Shown here piece after piece: positions 52,376-60,994 of a stretch of 64,000 nt of DNA (its first letter is position 1; every line of letters begins with the position of its first letter). The notes below the pieces were generated by a model. It did no database searches. It had not been told where the DNA came from and saw only the letters and a program-made list of their open reading frames with translations. Origin of the DNA: CAVWXT01 sp963759115 (GTDB lineage Bacteria > Planctomycetota > Planctomycetia > Pirellulales > Thermoguttaceae); assembly GCA_963759115.1 (NCBI GenBank), contig CAVWXT010000006.1, forward strand, positions 682,001 through 746,000. The letters run 5' to 3'. The translations under genes were made by a program, and so were the position numbers.

Positions 52376-52571
52376 TAGCCCAGGCGTTTACGCCTGTGGA
52401 AAGGAAGCCAAAACAGCATTTCCCTTTTCTTCCAGCCCCCTTCAGAGGGCGCGAAGGGATGATTCTGAGCCAATTTCCGCCAACGAACCAATCCCCGCCC
52501 CCTGAAGGGGGCTTAAAAGGAAAAAATATCAACGATGGTCTCTTGTTCCACAGGCGTAAACGCCTGGGCTA
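52376..52571. repeat. 196-bp inverted-repeat (MITE-like) element beside the group II intron
   Basis: Exact 26-base terminal inverted repeats at 52376-52401 and 52546-52571. Each contains the small palindrome CAGGCGTTTACGCCTG. Inside is a second inverted pair (CCCCCTTCAG / CTGAAGGGGG). No ORF. The group II intron is inserted precisely at its left border. Confidence 0.88.
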
Positions 52572-53120
52572 GAGAAAAGACACAGAATGGAAAAACCCGC
52601 TCGGTATATCGATCCGCCAACTTGTGTGTAACAACGAGGGCCGGGGCGGAGCAAGCGATGGAAGTGGCGGGGATTCAGGCGATCGGCGCGCCACGCCGCT
52701 CATAAGACCGGCCGCCCTGGAACGCGACCGACGGCCACTTCGTGGCTGCGCCTGGGCGGATGGTCCAAGAAATGAGGAAGCCCGCCGACATTGGCGGGCT
52801 TCCCGTTGGACGGACTGTACGCTTAAAAGCCGGTACGTCGAACTCGACTTCAGAGCGGCCCTCGAACTGGGCCGACAAAACGAACAAAACGTGCCGGCTA
52901 TCGAACCTCGCTCACAGTCCGTCGTTCCCTACCGCTGAATCCTATCCACCGTACGCGGCTCGGCAACCGGCCATGCCAGCAATGCGTAAAACACCGAGAA
53001 ACACCAGGGTTCACCACGGGCCCGAACACTGGACACTTTGCAGCGGTGGGACTGGCCGGGAGCGCCAATGCGGCTGCCCCTCCGGCAGCGGTGCAGGTGG
53101 GCGAATCTGCCCGCCTGGTA
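52572..53120. other. intergenic region, no gene recognised
   Basis: The only structure is a hairpin GGAAGCCCGCC-GACATT-GGCGGGCTTCC at about 52778-52805, which lacks a T tract. Short ORFs here have no ribosome sites or family features. Confidence 0.5.
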
Positions 53121-53240
53121 GTCTGACACACATAAGATGTCGGATTGGGTGCCACGGGCAGCTTGTCTGCCCGTGCCTCCTGCTCTCCTGCACGGGCAGA
53201 CAAGCTGCCCGTGGCACCCGACAATTTCGGTGCGTCAGAC
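53121..53240. repeat. 120-bp inverted-repeat element upstream of blaI
   Basis: The inner 30-base arms 53147-53176 and 53190-53219 are perfect reverse complements (GTGCCACGGGCAGCTTGTCT at the left). The outer segments GTCTGACACAC (53121) and GTGCGTCAGAC extend the symmetry imperfectly. It ends about 60 bp before the blaI promoter. Confidence 0.87.
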
Positions 53241-53299
53241 TCCTGGCGCAGGGTGGGCACTTGCTTGTGAAAAGTTGCACAAAAATCCCGCCCACGCCC

Positions 53300-53327
53300 T
53301 TGACGCGCCTACAAATGTCGGTATACT
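53300..53327 (+). promoter_or_regulatory. promoter of the blaI-blaR1-like operon
   Basis: TTGACG (53300-53305), a 16-bp spacer and TATACT (53322-53327) are close to the sigma-70 consensus, 35 bp before the blaI start codon. Confidence 0.72.
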
Positions 53328-53342
53328 TACACTTGTAGGCGC
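53306..53342 (+). promoter_or_regulatory. BlaI-type operator pair overlapping the promoter
   Basis: TACACTTGTA (53328-53337) fits TACA-N2-TGTA, the BlaI/MecI half-operator, and TACAAATGTC (53310-53319) is a one-mismatch copy. The two form a larger inverted repeat beginning and ending GCGCCTACAA / TTGTAGGCGC. They cover the spacer, -10 and start site, so bound BlaI would block transcription. Confidence 0.72.
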
Positions 53343-53361
53343 ACGACGAAAGGAGCCGTCT

Positions 53362-53762
53362 ATGGCGAAAGCGGAACTGCCGCCCCTCTCGGAGGCCCAG
53401 TTGGAGATCCTGAATATTGTCTGGGACCAGGGCACCGCCACCGTCGGCGAAATATGGAAGGCCCTGGCCCAACGCCGGCCGCTCTCGCGGAACACGGTCT
53501 CCACGATGGTCACGCGGCTGGAAGAAAAGGGCTGGTTGCGTCACCGCGTCAGCGGGGGGACTTATCTGTACTCGGCCACCCATCCCCGCGGAAGGTCTTG
53601 CCGCGGCTGGTCCACCGGCTCGTCGACGCGGCCTTCCAGGGCTCGGCCGAAGGGCTGGTCTTGACGCTTCTGGAGGGCGGCCGACTGTCGGTTGAGGAGG
53701 TCGAGCGGATCAAGGCGATGCTCGAAAAGGCGGAAACCGAAATGCGGGAGGGAGAGCCATGA
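53362..53762 (+). CDS. blaI: BlaI/MecI-family transcriptional repressor, frameshifted
   Basis: About 133 residues. The winged helix is LSEAQLEILNIVWDQGTATV and RPLSRNTVSTMVTRLEEKGW, with LRHRVSGGTYLYSATHP as the wing. The dimerisation part (VLPRLVHRLVDAAFQGSAEG, LLEGGRLSVEEVERI) is in a second frame after one missing C in a C-run near 53585. The start at 53362 follows AAAGGAGCC. Its TGA overlaps the ATG of the peptidase gene. BlaI partners are normally cleaved through BlaR1-type M56 peptidases, as next door. Confidence 0.88.
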
Positions 53763-55675
53763 GCATACTTTTGCGTATGTACCCCGGCGACGCCTGGGCC
53801 CTGCTTGTGGCCAACGTGCTCGTGCAGGTGACGGTAGTCATCGTGACGGCCTGGCTCTTGGCGCGGCTGGGGAGTCGCTGGAACGCGGCTTGGCGATACA
53901 GTATCTATTCGGTTGCCATCATCTGTGTGCTGGCCAGTCCGCTGCTCTTGTGGGTGATTGAGGCGACCGGCATTGCCGTGGTGACGCTGCAACCGGCTAC
54001 GCGAACCGGTCCGCCCGCCGAACCCGCGCCCACGGCAACGGCCCAAATCGCGGCATCGAGCCTCGTCGAGACGCCCGCTCCGCCGCAGGTCGCGGCAGGC
54101 CGCTTGCCTCGCGGGGACGAGGATCTCGGGCAAGTCCTGCGATCTGAAGACTCGCCGGCGCTCTCTTCTCCGGACATTCTCCGGGCTCTGGGAGGAGCGG
54201 CGCTGGTGATCTGGTTGGTGGGAATGGCCCTGCTCGTGGCCCGCTGGTGCTACGGACTGCGCCTGATTGCAGCGATGCGGCGGACAACTCATCCTCTCGA
54301 CTCCGACGCGATGGCGGAACTGCTGCGCCAGGTTCGTCGAGCGCTGGGAGCCGACCGGCTGCCGCCGATCGCCACGTCCACCGACTTGGACCGGCCGGTA
54401 ATGATCGGGCTGCTGTGTCCAATGGTGATCCTGCCCGACGGTGCGCTGCGGACCCTGCGCGAGCCGGAATTGGCCGACATCCTGGTTCACGAATGCGCCC
54501 ACGCGGTTTGCCGCCACCAGTTGGTCGGGCTCTTGCAGCGGCTGGCCGGGCTGTTGTTCTGGGCCCATCCCCTGATGCACCTGCTGAACCGGGAACTGGC
54601 TCGGGCGCGTGAGGAAGTCTGCGACAATTACGTGCTTCGCCGCAGCAACGCTCCCCGCTACGCGCGGACCCTATTGGAATTGTCTCAGTTGCTTGGGGGC
54701 GTATCCGCGAAACCTGCCGCGCTCGGTCTGTTCCATTGCCATTGGAGGCTGGAAGACCGCGTTGCGGACCTCTTGGATCGAAGGAGAAAGGTCATGACTG
54801 GAATCAATCGTTGGACTGTTGCGGCCTTGACTGCCACGTTTCTGTTGCTCGCTCTGCTGGTCGCCGGCACGAGAGTGCTTCCCACGGCATCTGCCGCCGA
54901 CCAGAAGACCGAGGCGAAAGCGGCCGCTCCGTCGGAGCCAACGGCAAGACCGGCCGGCTCGGCAAGTGAGTCGTTGCCCGCCGCGAAACAGCCAACGGCG
55001 GAAGAAGCCGAGTTGTATCAATCGGCCCACAACCTCCGCCACATCATGTCGGCCATGCACATGTATCACGACGTCGCCGGGCATTTTCCCATGGCGCAGT
55101 ATGGCTGGGGATATGACTTCAAGACCAAGGAATGGTTTCGCCAGCGTCCTTACCTGAGTTGGCGTGTTCTGCTGTTGCCGTTCTTGGGCGAGAAAGACTT
55201 GTTTGCCAAGTTCAACATGAATGAGTCTTGGGATAGCGAGCAGAACCGGAAGCTGATTCCGCTGATGCCCAAGATCTTCCGCGCCCCCGGCAGCAAGGCT
55301 GGGGAAGGAAAGACCAACTATCTCGGCATTGTCGGCGCAGACGCGGCTTTCTCCGACAAGGGGACAATCATGATCAACGATTTCACCGACGGGACCAGCC
55401 AGACAATGATGTTGGTTGAAGTTCCCGACGACGAGGCGGTGGAATGGACTCGGCCCCAGGACTTCCCCGCCGATACCAAGGATCCCTTGAAAAAGCTTAT
55501 CGGCCTGCGCCAAGGAGGCTTTCTGAACGCATTTGCTGATGGGGCGCCCCACTTCATCGCGGACGTCATCGCACCAAAGACGCTTCGGTCGATCATGACG
55601 CGGAATGGCAGGGAAGACTTCGACTATTCGGACTTGAAGAGCCGGCCGCTGCCGTCTTGGGTGCTCGCCGAGTAG
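53759..55675 (+). CDS. M56 (BlaR1-like) membrane peptidase fused to a DUF1559-like domain
   Basis: 638 residues, intact. N-terminal membrane helices include VANVLVQVTVVIVTAWLLAR and YSIYSVAIICVLASPLLLWV. The cytoplasmic zinc peptidase has PELADILVHECAHAVCRHQL (HExxH-like HECAH) and AREEVCDNYVLRRS (third-ligand Glu). Another helix (WTVAALTATFLLLALLVAG) leads to a periplasmic C-terminus with DUF1559-like features (QSAHNLRHIMSAMHMYHDVA, LSWRVLLLPFLGEKDL, NYLGIVGADAAF, DGTSQTMMLVEV). DUF1559 is a planctomycete-specific pseudopilin-related domain. Here it replaces the beta-lactam sensor of classical BlaR1, so the signal is different and unknown. Confidence 0.87.
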   Translation: MSILLRMYPGDAWALLVANVLVQVTVVIVTAWLLARLGSRWNAAWRYSIYSVAIICVLASPLLLWVIEATGIAVVTLQPATRTGPPAEPAPTATAQIAASSLVETPAPPQVAAGRLPRGDEDLGQVLRSEDSPALSSPDILRALGGAALVIWLVGMALLVARWCYGLRLIAAMRRTTHPLDSDAMAELLRQVRRALGADRLPPIATSTDLDRPVMIGLLCPMVILPDGALRTLREPELADILVHECAHAVCRHQLVGLLQRLAGLLFWAHPLMHLLNRELARAREEVCDNYVLRRSNAPRYARTLLELSQLLGGVSAKPAALGLFHCHWRLEDRVADLLDRRRKVMTGINRWTVAALTATFLLLALLVAGTRVLPTASAADQKTEAKAAAPSEPTARPAGSASESLPAAKQPTAEEAELYQSAHNLRHIMSAMHMYHDVAGHFPMAQYGWGYDFKTKEWFRQRPYLSWRVLLLPFLGEKDLFAKFNMNESWDSEQNRKLIPLMPKIFRAPGSKAGEGKTNYLGIVGADAAFSDKGTIMINDFTDGTSQTMMLVEVPDDEAVEWTRPQDFPADTKDPLKKLIGLRQGGFLNAFADGAPHFIADVIAPKTLRSIMTRNGREDFDYSDLKSRPLPSWVLAE

Positions 55676-55854
55676 CAGTGAAGGCGACCGGGTTGCTCAC
55701 AATCGGCATTGCCCCCTTTGGCTGGTGACGTATTCTGGCACCCTCGGCATAACCAGCACGGCGAAACGGTTTGTCGCTCGGTAGCCCTTGCGGTAGAATG
55801 TCGTTTTCGGGCCGTGCAACACCCCTGAAGCGGCGTCCTGCCGAGCAACTGGCA

Positions 55855-57008
55855 ATGAACAGCTATTCCCGTCACGATTTCGGCTTAAGCCCGCTGATGT
55901 TCTACTACGAGGTCACCCTGGCCTGCGACCTGGTGTGCAAGCATTGCCGGGCGTCGGCCCAGGAGAAGCCCGCGGCCGGCGAGCTTTCCACCGCGCAGGC
56001 GACGGCCCTGTTGGACCAGGTGGCCGGTTTTCCCCGCCGGCCGACGCTGGTGATGACCGGCGGCGATCCCTTGAAGCGGGCCGACCTGTTCGCGCTGATT
56101 CGCCATGCCGTGGGCGCGGGCTTGCAGGTGGCGTTGACGCCGTCGGCCACGCCGCTGGCCACGTTGGAGGCCTTCGAGCGGGTGCGCGAGGCCGGCATTC
56201 AGGGGTTGGGCATCAGCCTCGACGGCGCCGACGCGGCCACGCACGACGCCTTCCGCGGCCTGGCGGGGAGTTTCGATCGCACGCTGCAAATGCTGGAAAA
56301 CGCCCGCAAGCTGCGGCTGCCCGTGCAGGTGAATACCAGCATCACACGCCGCAACGTACACCAGGTCGACGCCATCGCCGACCTGCTGGCCGCGCAGGGG
56401 ATCGCCATGTGGTCGGTGTTCTTCCTGGTGCCGGTGGGGCGCGGCGTCGAAGAGCAGCGGATCGCGCCGGAGGAATACGAGACGGTGTTCGGGCAATTGT
56501 GGCGTCACGCGCAGCATCAGCCGTACGCCGTGAAAACCACCGAGGCCCCGCACTATCGCCGCTACGTGCTGCAACACGGCGGCAATCCGCTGGCCGGGCC
56601 GAAAACCGGGGGCAGCCGCCCGTCAACCGGCCATCCCTCGTTCTCGCACGGGCCGGCGGAGGCCGACGAGAGCGGCGCCCGGCACGCCCATCGAGCGCCG
56701 CTTGGCGTCGGCGACGGCAAAGGCATCATGTTCGTCAGCCACACCGGCGAGATCTATCCGGCCGGCTTTCTGCCGCGTGTTGCGGGCGATTCCCACAAGA
56801 TTCGGTGGTGGAGGTGTATCAGAAGCACCCCACGTTCCTGGCGCTCCGCGATTCGGACCATTTCAAGGGCCGCTGCGGCATCTGCGAGTATCGCCACGTC
56901 TGCGGCGGCAGCCGGGCCCGGGCGTACGCGGTGACCGGCGACTACCTGGAGTCGGAGCCAGACTGCGTGTACGTGCCCGGCACCGATGCCCCGTTGCAGG
57001 GCCAGTAG
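55855..57008 (+). CDS. radical SAM/SPASM domain protein, frameshifted near the C-terminus
   Basis: About 385 residues. The radical SAM cluster motif is TLACDLVCKHCRASAQ (C-x3-C-x2-C), followed by PTLVMTGGDPLKRADL (GGDP) and LGISLDGADAATHDAFRG. A frameshift near 56798 precedes the SPASM part (RCGICEYRHVCGGSRARAYA and SEPDC with further Cys ligands). It resembles the TIGR04053-type or heme-biosynthesis (Ahb-like) group; the substrate is uncertain. The start at 55855 (NSYSRHDFGLSPLMF) is chosen by family N-terminus; the frame opens at 55771. Confidence 0.82.
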
Positions 57009-57060
57009 GCGGGCAACGTTCAGCCGGAGCAGGCCTCGGCCGCCCAACCGATTGCGCCAG

Positions 57061-57907
57061 TCACTTCCGGGAATCAGCTTCGGGCTTGTCCCCGGTGGCG
57101 CTGGGAATGAGCGGAAAGGCCCCGTTGCTAAAGTCAACCAGGATCTGGCCAAAGTAGCTCTGTGTCTTCGCGGTCGGATTATTCCCATGATTGTCGGCCC
57201 GGCCAAAGTTGATACCGCCCTTCATCGTCGAGTTGGGCACCGAATCGGCCACCACGGTCAGCGCCGACTTGAGCGAACGCCTTGTCTGGATCAAATACCG
57301 CCACGGAGGTCTTTCCCGCGGAACCGTCGAAATGCAGGTTAATCCAGTAGGTCTTTCCAGAGACAACCGCAATATGATCGGGACTAAAAGTCGTCTTCCA
57401 CCCCGCCGTGCAGCTATGAGCGCGGAGATACGGGCCTTTCTCGTCCTCTTTCGTCGTCTGTAGAACGGCAAATCCCTTGTCGCCCGACATGATGATCGTG
57501 TCGAATTGGTTCCAAAAGCGTATGGTCACCCCCGGAGTGTAGTAACAGGCGACGGTGATCTTGGGATAGGAAGAAGGGAGCGTAACCCGGGCGAAATTCT
57601 TGGCGTTATTGTCGTTGAACTTCCAGGTGCGGGTGGCGCCCGTGCCAGGATACGTCACCCCGCCGACGACCACGGGACCGGGCAATTTCCTGGAATTGTC
57701 GGTCGATACCCACATGCTGCCGGTAAGGCTCCACGCCGATCCGGCACTATGGCTCGCGGAATTCATTATGCCTGGTGCAAGCAGGTCGCCGTCGTTGCCG
57801 CTCTCCATGTCCACATAGATATCAACGGGCGTTGCCGCCAGAACGCCTGAATTGAATGCCAGCACGACAAGGCAGACGGTCCATAGTCTCATCAGCGATC
57901 TCCTCAT
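57061..57907 (-). CDS. secreted beta-sandwich (LamG/jelly-roll-like) hypothetical protein, frameshifted
   Basis: About 280 residues. The Sec signal is LWTVCLVVLAFNSGVLAATP. The body alternates aromatic and charged residues in strands (VTIRFWNQFDTIIMSGDKGF; YWINLHFDGSAGKTSVAVFD), as in concanavalin-like lectin/glucanase folds. A frameshift near 57275 separates FDPDKAF from LKSALTVVADSVPN, and the protein ends at 57061. The ATG at 57907 is the first of two (second 57892). No active-site motif seen. The function is unknown, perhaps surface carbohydrate binding. Confidence 0.6.
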
Positions 57908-58470
57908 AACAGACGACAAACGGAGAGTCCGGGGATCCGTCGCAGTTGCACAACGGCGGCCGTATTCCCCAGAGATTTCCACCGGTGCCAGTGTAGCCTG
58001 CCGGCCAGGCCGTCACAAGTTGGGCTCGACGCCGTGCGGGGCGACGCGGGTTCGGGCTGGCGCGGCAGCCGCGAGTGTCGGCCCATCGTCGGTGAAGCGC
58101 CGCGAGCGTTCGACGCCCAGGCCGAGAATCGCCATGAGAGTTGCGGCAGACGGGCCGTCGCCACGCCTTGCCAGAGTGCAAGTGAGTTGAGCGGAGGGCC
58201 CAATTATGCTGTTCGCGGTCCGTTTCAATACTAACCCGAAGCGCAAGCGAGGGACACGTAATCCGCTCCCTCGCTTGCGCTTTGGGTTGGTGCGGACCGT
58301 CGGAGAAAAGTGCCATTCTTGACCGCGAGCAGTATATCACGCCAGAACCAGTTGTCCGCAATGCCTGCCAGCAAGGACTCTGCTAAGAGGGCTTGCACCC
58401 CCGCGGTTAGGAGGGTACATTGGGACTCAGAAATCCTAGGCGGGGGCATTCAGCACGGGGTCAACCGTCC
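57908..58470. other. intergenic region with a palindromic repeat
   Basis: 563 bp between divergently placed genes. Besides the palindrome at 58233-58288 I see no gene; short ORFs lack ribosome sites. Confidence 0.5.
58233..58288. repeat. palindromic repeat (CGCAAGCGAGGGA family)
   Basis: The 22-base arms 58233-58254 and 58267-58288 match with one mismatch. The GCGCAAGCGAGGGA core is known as a frequent intergenic palindrome in planctomycete genomes (general knowledge). Confidence 0.82.
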
Positions 58471-59128
58471 ATGGGCGACTACCAACCCACCTCTCGGCGA
58501 CCGATCGCCGACGTGTTCCGCCTGACAGCCCAGGGCGCGGTTCAGTTGTGCGTGCGACTGGGAATCCACCCCGATGCGGTGTCGTACGGTTCGGTCGTTG
58601 CTTCGGGCCTGGCGGCCCTTTGTTTCTGGTGGTCGGGGCAGCTGCCGGCACTGCTCATTCCCGCTGCACTGTTGTGCTACCTGCGGCTGTGGCTGAACAT
58701 GCTCGACGGCATGGTGGCGCTGGCCTCGGGCAAGGCGAGCCTGCGCGGCGAACTGCTCAACGACCTGCCCGATCGCGTGTCCGACGTGATCATTTTCGCC
58801 GGCGTCGCCCATAGCGGGCTGTGCCACCCGGCCAGCGGCTATTGGGCGGCGATCTTCGCCCTGCTGACCGCCTACGTGGGAACCTTCGGCCAGGCCCTGG
58901 GCGTGGGCCGACAGTTCGGCGGCATCATGGCCAAGCCCTGGCGGATGGTCGTGCTGCACGTCGGGGCGTGGATCACGCTTGGGACTGCTGTGGTCGGGCT
59001 GCTCGATTGACCTGGGGCGCTTGACCGTGCTGGACTGGAGCAACCTGGTCGTGATCGTCGGATGCGTCGAAACGATTGCCGTGCGGTTGGCCCGCATCAT
59101 GCGAGGGCTGGCCGCGAAACAAAGCTGA
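58471..59128 (+). CDS. ynbA: CDP-alcohol phosphatidyltransferase (YnbA-like), frameshifted at the C-terminus
   Basis: About 218 residues with six likely membrane segments. The CDP-alcohol motif reads NMLDGMVALASGKASLRGEL then LNDLPDRVSD. Two usual Asp positions are Asn and the usual Arg is Leu, so the strict D-x2-D-G-x2-A-R...G-x3-D-x3-D pattern is only partly met. Family members of this subgroup share that form. One extra base near 59012 creates a TGA after VVGLLD; the last ~40 residues (VVIVGCVETIAVRLARIMRG) follow in another frame. First gene of a ynbABCD-like phospholipid operon. Confidence 0.75.
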
Positions 59129-59182
59129 CATTCTTTCCGCCAATTGCCCTGAGCAGTCGCGAGACGAGCCGGGAAACGACCG

Positions 59183-60135
59183 ATGTCTCCCAGCGCGGCA
59201 CTATCCAGCGACGTGTTCCTGATCTATGCCGGCATCGTGCTGGGGCTGGTGGTTGTGGGCGGCCTGTTGATCGCGACCCTCCGCTGGGGACTGCACCGCG
59301 ACGTGAGCCACGCCTGGCAGTCGTATACCTCCTGGCTGGTGATGATTCCGCTGGTGGTCTGCGGCATCTTCGCGGGCCGTGTGCCGTTGATCGTGCTGTC
59401 GACGCTGTTGGCCGTCTTCGCCTTCAAGGAATATGCCCGAGCGACCGGGCTTGTATCGCGATTGGCTGATGACCGGCATGGTCTATTTCGGCATCCTTGC
59501 CACGGGCGTGGTTTCGGCGATATACGATCCGCGTATTGCACGTGCCCGGCTGGTACGGCCTGTTCGCGATCCTGCCGGCCTACGTGATTGCCGCCATCCT
59601 GTTGATCCCCATTCTTCGCAACCGTTCCGAGGGCCAGCTCCAGGCAATCGCCCTGGCGATTCTGGGGTTCCTCTACATCGGCTGGATGTTCGGCCATCTG
59701 GCGTTTCTGGCCAATGCCAAGGACGCCTACGGTTATCTGCTGTACCTGATCTTCGCCGTGGAGAGTCAACGACGTTGCGGCCTACACCTTCGGCAAGCTC
59801 TTTGGCCGCCATCCGCTGCGGAGCAACATCAGCCCGAAGAAGACTTGGGAAGGGTCGCTGGGGGCGCTGGCCGTGTCGATGGCCCTGCCGTGGGCTGCTG
59901 AGGTTCTCGTTTCCCCGATTTCGCGGCCCTGGAGCTGATCCTGACCGGCCTGATCGTCGGCATTACCGGCCAATTCGGCGACCTGTCGATGAGCGTCATC
60001 AAGCGCGACCTGGGCATCAAGGACATGGGAGTGCTGATTCGCGGACACGGCGGGATCCTCGATCGCATCGACAGCCTGATCTATGCGACTCCGCTGTTCT
60101 TCCACATGGTACGGTGGTTTCACGGCCTGAATTGA
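59183..60135 (+). CDS. ynbB: phosphatidate cytidylyltransferase (CdsA/YnbB-like), multiply frameshifted
   Basis: Makes CDP-diacylglycerol from phosphatidate and CTP. About 315 residues with seven or more membrane helices (LVVVGGLLIATLRWG; LLPAYVIAAILLI-like segments). The family signature is clear near the C-terminus: SVIKRDLGIKDMG, then RGHGGILDRIDSL. Extra or missing bases near 59450, 59533, 59767 and 59900 scatter it over several frames. NDVAAYTFGKLFGRHPLRSN and ISPKKTWEGSLGA mark the middle. The neighbouring CDP-alcohol transferase would use its product. Confidence 0.83.
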
Positions 60136-60225
60136 GCCGGCGTTATACTTCGGGAGCGATTTCGCCTTAGGGTGTGACGCGGGAGAGAGAGTTCCATCTG
60201 GCGGCCGCCTCGTGCGGTAATGACC

Positions 60226-60975
60226 ATGGAGCCTTGGCACTACAGACACGGCGGAAGACCTCGACAAGACGATGGTCGAGCGGCTGCGGAGTTTTCCCCG
60301 CGAGCCCGATCTGCTGGTCTATTCCCTCCGGATGCTGGCGGCCACGCTGCTCCGCGGCTGGCTACGGGTCTATCATCGGCTCAGGATCTTCGGCCGCGAG
60401 AACCTGCCTGGCGACGGGTCGTTCGTGCTGGTGGCCAACCATTGCAGCCACTTGGACGCCTTGACGATCCTTTCGGCCATGCCCATCCGCAAGCTGCACC
60501 GCGTGTTCCCCGCCGCCGCCCAGGATTTCTTTTTCGTCAGCATTCCGCGGTTGACCGTAGCGGCCGTCGTGGTCAACGCCTTGCCTTTCAATCGCCAGGC
60601 GAACATCCGCCAGAGCCTTTCGCTCTGTAGGCAACTGTTGGAGAATCCTGGCAACGTCTTGCTGTTGTTTCCCGAGGGAACGCGGAGCACGACCGGCGAA
60701 CTTGGCGAGTTCAAGGCCGGCATCGGGTTGATGCTGGCCGGAACCAGCGTTCCCGTCGTTCCGTGTTGGCTGGACGGCACTTTCCGCGCCTGGCCAAAGG
60801 GGAGTTGGTTTCCGCGCCCCGCCGGGTGCGTCTGGTGATCGGAACACCCCGTCGCTACGAGCATCTTGGCCGCGGCAAGGACTCGGCCCTCGCGATCAGC
60901 CGGGATCTCCGCGAGGCAATCCTGAGTCTGGCTTCCTCGGCTTCGCCGGCCAACCACTCCGTGCTGCGACCCTGA
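60226..60975 (+). CDS. plsC: 1-acyl-sn-glycerol-3-phosphate acyltransferase family protein, frameshifted
   Basis: About 250 residues. Acyltransferase motif I is LVANHCSHLDALTI (H-x4-D), and motif III is LLLFPEGTRSTTGELGEFKA (EGTR). VVPCWLDGTF is motif IV-like. An extra base near 60244 separates a likely start at 60226 (EPWHY) from the main frame (ATG at 60272), and a second shift near 60820 precedes VRLVIGTPRRYEHLGRGKD. It would supply phosphatidate to the adjacent cytidylyltransferase. This gene is absent from the E. coli ynbABCD arrangement. Confidence 0.85.
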
Positions 60976-60994
60976 TTCTCAAGGAGCACTGCAC

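Noticed and set aside
52742..53338. A 198-codon ORF upstream of blaI
   Set aside because: It runs through the 120-bp inverted repeat, has no ribosome site or family features, and its end overlaps the blaI promoter.
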